Below are positions 1 to 8,813 of a DNA stretch of 64,000 bases, piece by piece. Every line of letters begins with the position of its first letter. Position 1 is the stretch's first letter. A model generated the notes under the pieces. The model worked only from the letters and a program-made list of their open reading frames with translations, was not told the DNA's origin and did not search any database. The position numbers and the translations under genes are program-made. Origin of the DNA: Mucilaginibacter roseus (lineage in GTDB: Bacteria; Bacteroidota; Bacteroidia; Sphingobacteriales; Sphingobacteriaceae); contig NZ_JAJPWV010000001.1 of NCBI RefSeq assembly GCF_021215455.1, positions 248,001-312,000 of the forward strand, in the 5' to 3' direction.

Positions 1-422
1 TTATTGCAGGCTGTCGCCCGGTTTTTTGTGTATGGGACATGGGTTTTCAAGCTGCCGATATAAAAGATAAAGTTGAGGTTGTAGGCACTTATAGGCTAAC
101 AGATCACTCTAAAAAGATAATGCAGTATGAAGGTGATTATGTCGATATTCCCGAAAGCTATTTGATAATTTATCGTAACGGAACTTATAAATTAAATAAT
201 GCACCCGATTGGATCATGGATGATTGGGGTAAATCAAACAAAAGTTATATTGATCATACAGAGAAATGGAGTATATCTTTCGATGATAACGGACATTGTA
301 TATTTGAACTTAACGATATTAGCGCCGGGGATATTTTGCAAAAAAAGGATGGCAAATTAAATGTTTTATTAACAGTAGGCGTTCCCGATAATTGCCAGGG
401 TATGGTGTATGAGGAGCAATGA
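1..422 (+). CDS. Probable lipoprotein of unknown function (5' end outside window)
   Basis: The reading frame is open to the left edge of the window, so an ATG at position 39 is probably not the true start. The codons before it read Ile-Ala-Gly-Cys-Arg-Pro, a good end for a lipoprotein signal peptide with Cys as the lipidated residue (codon 12-14). About 135 mature residues follow, hydrophilic and rich in Asp, Tyr and Trp, including a stretch that looks like a beta-strand-rich 'fill-in' domain (YLIIYRNGTYKL, then KWSISFDDNGHCIFEL). I do not recognise the family. It would sit on the periplasmic or outer-surface side of a membrane. The next gene begins 90 bases later on the same strand. Confidence 0.6.
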   Translation, partial: IAGCRPVFCVWDMGFQAADIKDKVEVVGTYRLTDHSKKIMQYEGDYVDIPESYLIIYRNGTYKLNNAPDWIMDDWGKSNKSYIDHTEKWSISFDDNGHCIFELNDISAGDILQKKDGKLNVLLTVGVPDNCQGMVYEEQ

Positions 423-478
423 GAACTAAAACGTGGAAAACTTTTTCCCCTAATGTTTTATAATAAAAATAAGTTAAC

Positions 479-486
479 TATATTTG
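479..486 (+). promoter_or_regulatory. Possible -7 promoter element for rpmE2
   Basis: TATATTTG matches the Bacteroidota -7 consensus TAnnTTTG and is followed by CGCC, as at several other starts in this window. If the transcript starts about five bases after the G, the leader before ATG 513 is about 22 bases. I see no good TTG at the expected -33 distance. Confidence 0.4.
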
Positions 487-512
487 CGCCTCTTTTAGAA
501 AGTATATTAGTA

Positions 513-761
513 ATGAAAAAAGATCTGCATCCTTCAAATTATAGATTAGTGGTTTTTAAAGATATGTCTAACGACTACTCTTTCATCACTAAATCATGCA
601 TCGATACCCGTGAAACAGTTCAGTGGGAAGATGGTAACGAGTATCCATTGGTTAAATTAGAGATCTCACACACTTCACACCCTTTTTATACCGGTAAAAT
701 GAAGTTGGTGGATACCGCTGGTCGTATCGATAAATTTCGTAGCCGTTACAACAAAAAGTAA
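513..761 (+). CDS. rpmE2: Ribosomal protein bL31, type B
   Basis: This encodes the 82-residue large-subunit protein bL31, which bridges the ribosomal subunits. Family hallmarks are the MKKDLHP start, the central [15 protein letters not shown] block, and the [22 protein letters not shown]-terminus. It lacks the paired CxxC cysteines of the zinc-binding A type, so it belongs to the zinc-independent B type. I placed the start at 513, not at the upstream in-frame ATG at 453, because the extra 20 residues have no counterpart in the family. A TATATTTG element at 479-486 would also put the transcript start after 453. A strong terminator follows at 783-817. Confidence 0.95.
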   Translation: MKKDLHPSNYRLVVFKDMSNDYSFITKSCIDTRETVQWEDGNEYPLVKLEISHTSHPFYTGKMKLVDTAGRIDKFRSRYNKK

Positions 762-782
762 TCGCTTACTTAAAATATTTAT

Positions 783-817
783 AAGTCCCGGCTTAGCAGT
801 CGGGACTTTTTTTATTT
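783..817 (+). terminator. Intrinsic terminator after rpmE2
   Basis: A perfect 8-bp stem, AAGTCCCG (783-790) and CGGGACTT (801-808), with a 10-base loop, is followed by a T-rich run. The T tract merges into the -7-like element of the next gene (813-820), so termination and initiation signals overlap. Confidence 0.85.
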
Positions 818-820
818 TTG
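813..820 (+). promoter_or_regulatory. -7 promoter element directly before the GlmU-like gene
   Basis: TATTTTTG followed by CGCC and then the ATG at 825. With the usual distance from this element to the transcript start, the first transcribed base would be the A of the start codon, so a leaderless mRNA is predicted. No clear -33 TTG is visible because the region is occupied by the upstream terminator. Confidence 0.45.
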
Positions 821-824
821 CGCC

Positions 825-2015
825 ATGGCAATTATCCTGTTTGACGATAACGCACAAAGTACCTTATTACCATTAACCTTTACACGCCCTGTAGCCAACT
901 TGCGCACGGGTATACTCACTATCGACGAAAAGTGGGGTAAATATCTTAATAGTACTTTTTCATACCTTACGCGCGATTACCTGCAGGCTAAGTTTCCGCT
1001 TGAAATTCAAAGCGATAATACATTTATAAATGGCTCCATTTGCCCGGATGAAAACCTGGCTGAATCTATTGATAAACTGACCGAAGGCGAAGCCTTAAAG
1101 GCAGGACACTTGCTAATTGCAGTAAAGCTGAAAGAAGCCGACGCGAAAAACTTTGCGCTAAACGGTACATTTGATAAGATTACAGAATACACCGAGCGAT
1201 TCAATTTCATCAAACACCCCGAAGATATTTTCAGGAACAATGCTTCAGAACTAAAAAAGGATTTCGCATTGTTAACCAAGGGCCGTACCTCGGCCGCTAT
1301 CAGTGCCACCAATACCATTATCGGCAATAGCGATCAGTTTTTTGCCGAAGAAGGAGCCGTTGCCGAATGCGCTACCTTTAATACGAATAACGGGCCCATT
1401 TACCTGGCGGCCGATACCGAGGTTTGGGAAGGCACTAATATACGCGGCGGCTTTGCATTATGCAGCCACTCGCAGGTTAAAATGGGTACCAAAGTGTACG
1501 GTGCAACTACTATCGGGCCGCACTCGCGTGTGGGTGGCGAGATCAATAATTCTGTAGTTTGGGGATATACCTCAAAAGGACACGAGGGCTATTTAGGTAA
1601 CTCGGTACTTGGTGAGTGGTGCAACATCGGTGCTGACTCCAATAACTCTAACCTCAAAAATAACTATGCCGAGGTAAAGTTATGGGATTATAACAGCCAG
1701 CGTTTCCGTAAAACCGGATTGCAGTTTTGTGGCTTGATGATGGGCGATCATTCTAAATGCGGCATCAACACCATGTTTAATACCGGTACAGTAGTAGGCG
1801 TTAGCGCCAACGTGTTCGGTGCCGGTTATCCGCGTAACTTTGTAGCTGATTTTTCGTGGGGCGGGGCACAGGGCTTTGAAACCTATGGGTTGAAGAAAGT
1901 TTTTGAAACCGCCGAAAAGGTGTTTGAACGTAAAGAAGGACGAGACTTTAATCAGATTGAAAAGGATATACTAACAAACGTTTTTGAACTAACCGAACAG
2001 TTCAGGCGTTTTTAA
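825..2015 (+). CDS. GlmU-like bifunctional sugar nucleotidyltransferase/acetyltransferase family protein
   Basis: A 396-residue protein of the Bacteroidota 'alternative GlmU' type. The N-terminus (MAIILFDDNAQSTLLPLTFT) resembles a divergent nucleotidyltransferase fold with the family's early R-P-V/L-R pattern (TRPVANLRTGI). The C-terminal half, from about residue 180, carries hexapeptide-like left-handed beta-helix repeats (for example VYGATTIGPHSRVGGEINNS and the GADSNNSNLKNNYAEVKL region) typical of acyltransferases. The inferred role is synthesis of UDP-GlcNAc, the precursor of peptidoglycan and lipid A. It precedes tpiA by 24 bases, probably co-transcribed. The enzymatic assignment rests on family resemblance only. 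Confidence 0.8.
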   Translation: MAIILFDDNAQSTLLPLTFTRPVANLRTGILTIDEKWGKYLNSTFSYLTRDYLQAKFPLEIQSDNTFINGSICPDENLAESIDKLTEGEALKAGHLLIAVKLKEADAKNFALNGTFDKITEYTERFNFIKHPEDIFRNNASELKKDFALLTKGRTSAAISATNTIIGNSDQFFAEEGAVAECATFNTNNGPIYLAADTEVWEGTNIRGGFALCSHSQVKMGTKVYGATTIGPHSRVGGEINNSVVWGYTSKGHEGYLGNSVLGEWCNIGADSNNSNLKNNYAEVKLWDYNSQRFRKTGLQFCGLMMGDHSKCGINTMFNTGTVVGVSANVFGAGYPRNFVADFSWGGAQGFETYGLKKVFETAEKVFERKEGRDFNQIEKDILTNVFELTEQFRRF

Positions 2016-2039
2016 TTGTAATACATAACATAAAATATC

Positions 2040-2804
2040 ATGAGAAAAAAAATTGTTGCCGGTAACTGGAAAATGAACCTGGATTACAACGAAGGTTTAA
2101 GCTTATTTTCAGAGGTTATCAACATTATAAAAGATGAAATAACCGGCACTCAGGAAGCCGTGGTTTGCAGCCCGTTTATTCACCTGCACAGCCTGGTACA
2201 ACTGGCTAAAGGTTATGATAAGGTATCGGTAGGCGCGCAAAATGCCCATCAGGCCGAAAGCGGTGCTTATACCGGCGAAATCTCTGCGAAACAAATAAAA
2301 TCAGTAGGTGCCGAGTATGTAATCCTGGGCCACTCAGAGCGTCGCCAGTATTTTGGCGAAACGAACGAGTTGCTTGCTAAAAAAACTGATACGGCTTTAG
2401 CTAATGGTTTAAAACCTATCTTTTGTATTGGCGAAACGTTGCAGGAGCGTGAGGCCGAAACACATTTCGACATCATCAAATCGCAACTGGTTGAAGGTAT
2501 TTTTCATTTAGATGAAGCATCATTTGGCAAACTGGTTATCGCTTATGAGCCGGTTTGGGCTATTGGTACGGGTGTAACCGCTACTTCAGATCAGGCGCAG
2601 GAGATACATGCCTTTATCCGCCAGGAGATTGCGGCTAAATACAGCCCGGCTGTTGCTGATGCTACTACCATACTTTACGGCGGTAGCTGTAACCCTAAAA
2701 ACGCTGCCGAACTATTTGCCCAGGCAGATATTGATGGTGGTTTGATCGGTGGCGCGTCCCTAAAATCGCGCGACTTTGCTGATATTGTTAAGGTGTTTAA
2801 TTAA
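2040..2804 (+). CDS. tpiA: Triosephosphate isomerase
   Basis: A 254-residue cytoplasmic glycolytic enzyme that interconverts dihydroxyacetone phosphate and glyceraldehyde 3-phosphate. All signature elements are present: GNWKMN with Asn9 and Lys11, the GHSERR loop with catalytic His98, the AYEPVWAIGTG motif with catalytic Glu170 and the flexible loop, and the phosphate-binding YGGS near residue 220. The length is normal for the family. The gene follows the GlmU-like gene closely and precedes prmA across a repeat-containing 108-bp gap. No anomalies seen. Confidence 0.98.
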   Translation: MRKKIVAGNWKMNLDYNEGLSLFSEVINIIKDEITGTQEAVVCSPFIHLHSLVQLAKGYDKVSVGAQNAHQAESGAYTGEISAKQIKSVGAEYVILGHSERRQYFGETNELLAKKTDTALANGLKPIFCIGETLQEREAETHFDIIKSQLVEGIFHLDEASFGKLVIAYEPVWAIGTGVTATSDQAQEIHAFIRQEIAAKYSPAVADATTILYGGSCNPKNAAELFAQADIDGGLIGGASLKSRDFADIVKVFN

Positions 2805-2904
2805 TAGTGATTGGAGGTTGGTGGTTAGAGATCAGTAATAAAAGGATAAATATAATCTTAACTGATCTCCAACCACTAATCACTAACCTCTGACTACTAA
2901 CCAC
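2805..2904. repeat. Imperfect inverted repeat of TAGTGATT/GGTTAGT-like units
   Basis: The left arm (2805-2836) and the reverse complement of the right arm (2861-2885) share TAGTGATT at the outside and GAGATCAGT at the inside. They differ mainly by a 7-base insertion in the left arm. A further degenerate copy (ACTACTAACCACTA) follows at about 2891-2904. The RNA could form a long hairpin between tpiA and prmA. There is no T tract, so it does not look like a standard terminator. Confidence 0.6.
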
Positions 2905-2912
2905 TATCCCCA

Positions 2913-3752
2913 ATGGATTATTATGAGATAGATTTTACCCTTGCCGGTGCCGAGGATTATCAGCGCGATTTGCTGATTGATGCTATGGCCGGTTTGGGTA
3001 GCGATACTTTTGAGGAAACGGAAGCGGGCTTTAAAGCTTACATTCCATCTGCCGACTTTGATGAGGAAGCTCTTAAAGAGCAGCTTGCGGCTTATGAAGG
3101 CATGCTTGATTATACTTACCAGGTAAACCTTATACCGCAAAAAAACTGGAACGAAGCCTGGGAAAGTAATTTTGAGCCCATTGAAATACAGGAAAAGATA
3201 TTTGTACGAGCCACATTCCATACGCCGCGCGAAGGTTTTCCTTATGAGATAGTGATTGACCCCAAAATGGCATTTGGTACCGGGCATCATCAAACCACAT
3301 CCATGATGCTGGAGCTGATGCTTGATGAGGATTTTGCAGGCAAACAAGTGCTTGATATGGGTTGCGGCACAGGTATACTGGCTATAATGGCTTCAAAGCT
3401 CGGTGCCGGTAATGTAACTGCTATCGACTATGATCCGGTTTGCTATGATAGCACATTAGAAAACGCTACGCTTAACAAAGCGAATAACATAACGGCGCTT
3501 TGTGGCTCTAAAGAAGCAATACCTGACGCGTTGTATGATGTAATACTGGCCAACATAAATCGTAACATCCTGCTCGATCAAATGGCGCGTTATGCCGAGA
3601 TTTTAATGCCAAATGGCGTCATATTTTTCAGCGGGTTTTATGAAACTCCCGACCTGGATATCATAAAAGAGGCTGCGGCGACATATAATCTGGTATATGA
3701 CCGTCACCTCGAACGGAAAGATTGGGTGGCCGCACGTTTCGTAAAGCGTTAA
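2913..3752 (+). CDS. prmA: Ribosomal protein L11 methyltransferase
   Basis: A 279-residue SAM-dependent methyltransferase that trimethylates ribosomal protein L11. The N-terminal substrate-recognition domain covers about residues 1-110 (note WNEAWESNFEPIEI). The Rossmann catalytic domain follows, with the SAM-binding motif DMGCGTGILAIMASKLGA at about 147-164 and the motif DVILANINRNIL at about 209-220. FGTGHHQTT just before motif I is diagnostic of PrmA. Length and domain order are typical. It lies downstream of tpiA on the same strand and is followed by an 82-bp AT-rich gap. Confidence 0.95.
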   Translation: MDYYEIDFTLAGAEDYQRDLLIDAMAGLGSDTFEETEAGFKAYIPSADFDEEALKEQLAAYEGMLDYTYQVNLIPQKNWNEAWESNFEPIEIQEKIFVRATFHTPREGFPYEIVIDPKMAFGTGHHQTTSMMLELMLDEDFAGKQVLDMGCGTGILAIMASKLGAGNVTAIDYDPVCYDSTLENATLNKANNITALCGSKEAIPDALYDVILANINRNILLDQMARYAEILMPNGVIFFSGFYETPDLDIIKEAAATYNLVYDRHLERKDWVAARFVKR

Positions 3753-3834
3753 TTTTCGTTAAAATTTAAATATTGTAAGTTTAAACAAATATTTTTTTGT
3801 TTATTTGCTCACCGTCTTCAAATTATAATTATAA

Positions 3835-5193
3835 ATGAGGGTTCATTTTATTGCGATAGGAGGGAGCGCCATGCATAACCTCGCCATCGCCCTACATAAA
3901 AAAGGATTTACGGTCAGCGGGTCTGACGATCACATATTTGAACCCTCAGCCTCACGTTTGGCAAAATACGGCTTACTGCCTGAGCAGGAAGGATGGTATC
4001 CCGAAAAAATTACAAATGAGCTTGATGCCGTAATTTTAGGTATGCACGCGCGTGTAGATAATCCTGAATTGTTAAAGGCGCAAGAGTTAGGCGTAACCAT
4101 CTATTCATACCCTGATTATATATATGAGCAGTCAAAAAATAAGCTGAGGGTTGTAATTGGCGGCAGCCACGGCAAAACATCCATTACTTCCATGATATTG
4201 CATGTGCTGCAACACCAGGATATGCAATTTGATTACCTGGTAGGCGCGCAGTTGGAAGGTTTTGAAACCATGGTTGGCTTAAGTGATGCTCCGGTTATAG
4301 TAATTGAGGGCGATGAATACCTCGCTTCGCCGATTGACAGGCGTCCTAAATTCCATATCTACAAAGCCAACATTGGCGTTATCAGCGGTATAGCCTGGGA
4401 TCATATCAATGTATTCCCAACCTTTGAAAGTTATACCGACCAGTTTAAGATTTTCATTGAAACCATACAGCCCGGCGGGGCGCTGATTTATTGCGAGGCC
4501 GACCCGGTATTACAGCAAACAGTTGCCGATACCGAAACGGATGTTGCAAAGTATGCCTACAACCTGCCTCAATTCAGCATTGAAAATGGTGTTACAAATA
4601 TTATTTATGATGGTAATATTTATCCGCTGCAGGTTTTTGGCGAGCATAATTTATTAAACATACAGGCGGCGCAACAGGTGTGTGCGCAGTTAGGTATAGC
4701 ACCACATAGTTTTTATCAGGCTATAACATCTTTTAAGGGTGCGGCACGCAGGCTTGAGCTTTTAGGTAAAACGGATACGTCAAATATTTATAAAGATTTT
4801 GCGCATTCTCCGTCAAAATTAAAGGCTACCATACAAGCTGTTAAGGCGCAGTTTACCAGCCGTAAGTTAATTGCGGTTATTGAGCTGCATACTTTTAGTA
4901 GTTTGAATAAAGATTTTTTGAATGAATACGCAGGTACAATGAATGAGGCTGATGAAGCTATTGTATTCATTGATAAGCGCACTTTTGCGCAAAAAAATAT
5001 GGAGCCATATAGCGAAGCTATAGTAAAAAGTGCCTTTTCAAGGCCTGATCTCATATTTTTTGATGAACCTGCGCTGTTATTAAAATACTTGGAAGATATT
5101 AATTTAACCGAAGCTAACCTGTTGCTAATGAGTTCAGGTAACTTTGGCGGTTTGGATTTAGTGCTGTTGAAAAATAATTTATTAAAATTATAA
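3835..5193 (+). CDS. mpl: UDP-N-acetylmuramate:tripeptide ligase (Mpl-like Mur ligase)
   Basis: A 452-residue Mur ligase that most resembles Mpl, the recycling enzyme that joins L-Ala-gamma-D-Glu-meso-Dap to UDP-MurNAc. It begins with the MurC/Mpl-type nucleotide-binding turn HFIAIGGSAMHNLA. It has the ATP-binding P-loop GGSHGKTSITS at about 109-119, the central IEGDEY motif near 161, and a C-terminal ligase domain with AARRLELLG and DFAHSP. Mpl, not MurC, is suggested by GSAMHNLA and by the DFAHSPSK motif. It sits apart from any dcw cluster, as expected for a recycling gene. Confidence 0.88.
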   Translation: MRVHFIAIGGSAMHNLAIALHKKGFTVSGSDDHIFEPSASRLAKYGLLPEQEGWYPEKITNELDAVILGMHARVDNPELLKAQELGVTIYSYPDYIYEQSKNKLRVVIGGSHGKTSITSMILHVLQHQDMQFDYLVGAQLEGFETMVGLSDAPVIVIEGDEYLASPIDRRPKFHIYKANIGVISGIAWDHINVFPTFESYTDQFKIFIETIQPGGALIYCEADPVLQQTVADTETDVAKYAYNLPQFSIENGVTNIIYDGNIYPLQVFGEHNLLNIQAAQQVCAQLGIAPHSFYQAITSFKGAARRLELLGKTDTSNIYKDFAHSPSKLKATIQAVKAQFTSRKLIAVIELHTFSSLNKDFLNEYAGTMNEADEAIVFIDKRTFAQKNMEPYSEAIVKSAFSRPDLIFFDEPALLLKYLEDINLTEANLLLMSSGNFGGLDLVLLKNNLLKL

Positions 5194-5276
5194 TATTGTA
5201 TTAGTATTTAATAAAAAATTATTATAACTTTATTAACTATTGAGAAAAACCCTCATCCTTAATTGAACAATAAAAA

Positions 5277-5618
5277 ATGAAAACACTGGGAAAAAAAATC
5301 AGGCTGCTACGTCATCAAAAAGGATGGAGCCAGGAAGATGTTGCAAAAAAATTAGACATATCAATTCCCGCATTTTCAAAGATTGAAACCGGTATTACTG
5401 ATATCAACCTTTCAAGGCTTGAGCAGATCGCTACCTTGTTTGAAATGTCGGTAGTACAATTGCTTACGTTTAACGATACTCAGGAAGAGCAAAAATTTGC
5501 GAGTGAACTTGAGAACATTCACAAAAAACTAACCGAGCGCGAAACTGAAGTTATTGATCTGCAGAAAAAAGTGATTGAGCTTTTTGAAGAGCTTCGCCTC
5601 AAAAAGGTAACAGCATAA
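5277..5618 (+). CDS. XRE-family transcriptional regulator with C-terminal coiled coil
   Basis: A 113-residue protein with an N-terminal Cro/CI-type helix-turn-helix (residues about 5-60: KIRLLRHQKGWSQEDVAKKL, then ISIPAFSKIETGITDINLSRLEQIATLF). The tail (about 70-110) is highly charged with heptad character (EELENIHKKLTERETEVIDLQ) and probably dimerises as a coiled coil. There is no ligand-binding or peptidase domain. It stands alone between mpl and a terminator. Targets cannot be read from the sequence. Confidence 0.88.
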   Translation: MKTLGKKIRLLRHQKGWSQEDVAKKLDISIPAFSKIETGITDINLSRLEQIATLFEMSVVQLLTFNDTQEEQKFASELENIHKKLTERETEVIDLQKKVIELFEELRLKKVTA

Positions 5619-5649
5619 ATAAAAACCCGGCACTGCCGGGTTTTTATTT
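5617..5649. terminator. Bidirectional terminator between the XRE and AraC genes
   Basis: A perfect inverted repeat with arms 5617-5632 and 5634-5649 (core CCCGG/CCGGG) flanked by A-rich and T-rich ends on both sides. It can therefore stop transcription from both converging genes. Its first bases overlap the stop codon of the XRE gene. Confidence 0.9.
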
Positions 5650-5666
5650 ATTATTCATATCACGCC

Positions 5667-6542
5667 TCACACAAAAACGCGGTTGTCAGAGTAATTATCT
5701 CTGAACTCATTTGGCGTGCAGCCTTTTTTGTTTTTAAAGGTGCGGTTAAAGTTGGCCATATTATTAAAGCCGCACTTGTACGCAATTTCTGATACGGAAT
5801 GCGTAGTATCTATTAACATGCGCGATACGTGGCCCAGCCTGATCTCGTTAAGGCTGCTTATAAAGGTTGACCCCGTACGCTTACGTATAAACCTACTGAA
5901 TGACGCACTTGGCATATTCGCTATTTTTGATACATCATCAAGCGTGATCTGCTTATGAAAATTAGCGTTCATGTATTCAAACACGCGCTCAATTCGCCGG
6001 CTGTTGTAATTGTCCTGTTTGTGCAGAAAGGTGGCATCGGACAGGGTGCGGTAATCGCGCGCTAATGAGAGCTCGTTAAAAATAGCGAACAATTCTAATA
6101 TCGAATCGAACCCGGCCTGTTTGTTCAAAGCCAGTATGCGTGGCGCAATATGCTCAATAGTTTTTCGCGAAAACATAATCCCCTTTTTCGAGGCGTCTAT
6201 CATGTTGCGGATAAAGTTTAACTGGTTCCGTTTCAAAAAGCGGTCATCCATCAAGTCTTTATGAAACTGTATGGTTACTTCTGTAATCAGCTCGCTTTTA
6301 CAATTATGAGTAAACCAGCCATGGGGGAGGTTAGGACCTACCAGTACCAATTCGGCATCTGTTATTTCATCAATATGATCTCCAACTATGCGTTTGGCGC
6401 CGGAGGCGTTCAAAATCATATTCAGCTCCATTTCTTCGTGGTTATGAAGCGGGAAGTTGAACTCCTGTTTTTCTCTGGTAAATATGGTAAAACAGTCGTT
6501 CTGCGTCAGGGGAGTAATCTCCCGCGAAACATTCTTGAACAT
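5667..6542 (-). CDS. AraC-family transcriptional regulator with cupin sensor domain
   Basis: A 291-residue regulator. The N-terminal half has a cupin-type sugar-binding region (FPLHNHEEMELNMIL at about 30-44). The C-terminal about 95 residues hold the two AraC helix-turn-helix motifs (ITLDDVSKIANMPSASFSRF and SVSEIAYKCGFNNMANFNRTF). It is transcribed divergently from the symporter/GH130 pair, with 428 bp between the start codons. It is therefore the obvious candidate activator of that mannoside operon, with the sugar or a phosphorylated product as ligand (inference). Confidence 0.93.
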   Translation of the reverse strand: MFKNVSREITPLTQNDCFTIFTREKQEFNFPLHNHEEMELNMILNASGAKRIVGDHIDEITDAELVLVGPNLPHGWFTHNCKSELITEVTIQFHKDLMDDRFLKRNQLNFIRNMIDASKKGIMFSRKTIEHIAPRILALNKQAGFDSILELFAIFNELSLARDYRTLSDATFLHKQDNYNSRRIERVFEYMNANFHKQITLDDVSKIANMPSASFSRFIRKRTGSTFISSLNEIRLGHVSRMLIDTTHSVSEIAYKCGFNNMANFNRTFKNKKGCTPNEFRDNYSDNRVFV

Positions 6543-6970
6543 AGTTAAGGGTTATAATTGTAATGCAATATAGTTAAAAAACTATTAATTAAAATATTAC
6601 ATTAATGGCTTAACTGTTTATTCGCAAAAAAGCTGATGATTTAGCCGCATGTAGTAGTAAAATCTCTCAAGTGATCTTTCAGATTAATAAACATCGTTTT
6701 TGCCGATCAATTTTATCCCGCATTTCGCTAATATATAATCGCTTCTTTCTTATCTAATGAATATTAACGCGGCAACTGATGCCGTTTTGAATGCTTAATA
6801 TCATGTTTGGTTAAAATAATATTAAATGACTCGTGCAGCTCCCGCTACCTTTGATAAAGGTTTACGATCAAGTAAAAAGGTTTTTTTATACGGCGTTAAA
6901 GCGATAAATTACCGCTACTTATGCCTGCACGAGCGAGGCAGCCAATTTATAACCGCTTATTGCAATTTTA
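6543..6970. promoter_or_regulatory. Divergent regulatory region between AraC gene and symporter/GH130 operon
   Basis: 428 bases without a coding sequence. The only recognisable element is TACCTTTG at 6846-6853 on the plus strand, a match to the -7 consensus TAnnTTTG. No TTTG lies at the normal spacing upstream, so activation by the adjacent AraC protein would fit. A -7 here gives a leader of about 110 bases for the symporter. I see no tRNA or small RNA signature. Confidence 0.4.
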
Positions 6971-8794
6971 ATGAAGTTACAATTACTTGATGTATTAATA
7001 CTACTGAGTTACCTGGTAATGATGGTGCTTATCGGCTGGTATTATCGTAAAAAGGCACGCCTGAATAAGGACAGCTATTTAATGGGCGGCAAAAAACTGC
7101 CCTGGTATATGCTGGGTTTGAGTGATGCTTCGGACATGTTTGATATCAGTGGTACCATGTGGATGGTATCGCTATGCTTTGTATACGGCTTTAAAAGCAT
7201 CTGGATACCCTGGCTCTGGCCGGTTTTTAACCAGGTGTTTAATATGATGTTTATGGCCAAATGGCTGCGCCGCTCAAACGCCGATACCGGTGCCAGCTGG
7301 ATGGCTACCCGGTTTGGGGTAAGTGGGGTAGGGGTAAAATCGTCGCACGGTATTATGGTTGCTTTTGCGCTCATAGGCTGCCTCGGCTATTTGGCATATG
7401 GCTTTGTGGGGCTGGGTAAGTTTGTGGAGATATTTATTCCCTGGAATGTGGTAGAGCCATATGTCCCTTTTACCGTTGCGCCTGAATATGTGGCCCACTT
7501 TTATGGCATTGTGTTTACCCTCTTCGCCATGTTTTATTCCATTTTAGGCGGAATGCACAGTATAGTGCTGGGTGACGTGATCAAATATGCTATCATGACG
7601 GTAGGTTGTGTGGCAATCGGTGTAATAGCTATGCAGCATCTGCAAGGCCAACAGGTTAATGTACCAAAGGGTTGGAGCGATCCGTTTTTTGGTTGGAAAC
7701 TCAACTTAGACTGGAGCCATATAGTGCCGGATGCGAACAAAAAAATAGCCGAAGACGGCTTTGGCCTGTTCACCATCTTTTTTATGATGATGATATTTAA
7801 AGGTGTATTTGCCAGTATGGCCGGCCCGGCGCCTACATATGATATGCAAAAGGTGCTCTCCTCACGCTCACCTAAAGAAGCTTCGAAAATGACGGGATTT
7901 GTCAGCATCATTCTGTTGCCCATACGTTATACCATGATTATCGGCCTTACGGTTTTGGCGCTACTCTATTATAATCAGTTAGATGTACAAACAAGCAGCG
8001 GCACCGACTTTGAACGCATATTGCCTGCTGCTATAAATAATTTTTTACCGGTTGGTATACTCGGCCTGGTGGTAACAGGTTTGTTGGGCGCGTTTATGGG
8101 TACATTTTCGGGTACGCTAAATGCGGCTCAGGCATATGTGGTAAATGATATCTATCTGAAATACATAAATCCGGATGCATCCACAAAAAAAATTATCACC
8201 ACCAATTATATAACCGGTGTAGTAGTAGTGTTTATCGGTGTTGTGCTGGGCTTTTTCGCTAAGGACGTAAACTCGATTCTGCAATGGATAGTGGGTGCCC
8301 TTTACGGTGGATACATTGCTGCCAATGTGCTTAAGTGGTATTGGTGGCGCTTTAATGCCAGTGGCTTTTTCTGGGGTATGGTATCAGGCATAGCTGCCGC
8401 ATTGATATTCCCGTTCATTTTTACGGGCTTACCATTATATAACTGGCCGCTGTTATTTCTTATCTCGATCATTGGGTCAATAGCTGGAACTTACGCAGCG
8501 CCACCTACCGATGAAAGGGTACTGACAACATTTTACAGCACCGTAAAACCTTGGGGTTTTTGGAAACCTGTTCACGATAAGGTGCTGCAGCTGGATCCAT
8601 CCTTCATACCTAATAAACGCTTTAAGCTCGACATGTTTAACGTGGTGCTGGGCATAATAGCGCAACTGTTGCTAACCCTGTTACCCATGTATGTGGTAAT
8701 GTGGATGCAGTTGCCTTTGTTGGTGACCGTTGCTTTGCTTGCTGTTATAATAATGGTGCTTAAAAGAACATGGTGGGATAAACTGGAAGATTAA
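6971..8794 (+). CDS. Sodium:solute symporter (SSS family), probable mannoside transporter
   Basis: A 607-residue inner-membrane protein of the solute:sodium symporter family with about 13-14 hydrophobic helices. The first is at residues 8-25, followed by the family-typical [28 protein letters not shown] loop. It is longer than classical SSS members because of a C-terminal extension with extra helices ending in [10 protein letters not shown]. It lies 19 bases upstream of the GH130 phosphorylase, so the two are almost certainly one transcript. The inferred substrate is a beta-mannosyl-glucose-type disaccharide, by analogy to Bacteroides mannan operons in which such a symporter accompanies GH130. 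Confidence 0.88.
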   Translation: MKLQLLDVLILLSYLVMMVLIGWYYRKKARLNKDSYLMGGKKLPWYMLGLSDASDMFDISGTMWMVSLCFVYGFKSIWIPWLWPVFNQVFNMMFMAKWLRRSNADTGASWMATRFGVSGVGVKSSHGIMVAFALIGCLGYLAYGFVGLGKFVEIFIPWNVVEPYVPFTVAPEYVAHFYGIVFTLFAMFYSILGGMHSIVLGDVIKYAIMTVGCVAIGVIAMQHLQGQQVNVPKGWSDPFFGWKLNLDWSHIVPDANKKIAEDGFGLFTIFFMMMIFKGVFASMAGPAPTYDMQKVLSSRSPKEASKMTGFVSIILLPIRYTMIIGLTVLALLYYNQLDVQTSSGTDFERILPAAINNFLPVGILGLVVTGLLGAFMGTFSGTLNAAQAYVVNDIYLKYINPDASTKKIITTNYITGVVVVFIGVVLGFFAKDVNSILQWIVGALYGGYIAANVLKWYWWRFNASGFFWGMVSGIAAALIFPFIFTGLPLYNWPLLFLISIIGSIAGTYAAPPTDERVLTTFYSTVKPWGFWKPVHDKVLQLDPSFIPNKRFKLDMFNVVLGIIAQLLLTLLPMYVVMWMQLPLLVTVALLAVIIMVLKRTWWDKLED

Positions 8795-8813
8795 TACTGA
8801 AACTCGCAATACA

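Noticed and set aside
453-512. Upstream extension of the rpmE2 frame starting at ATG 453
   Set aside because: The extra 20 residues have no counterpart in L31 proteins and a -7-like element lies inside them, so 513 is the start.
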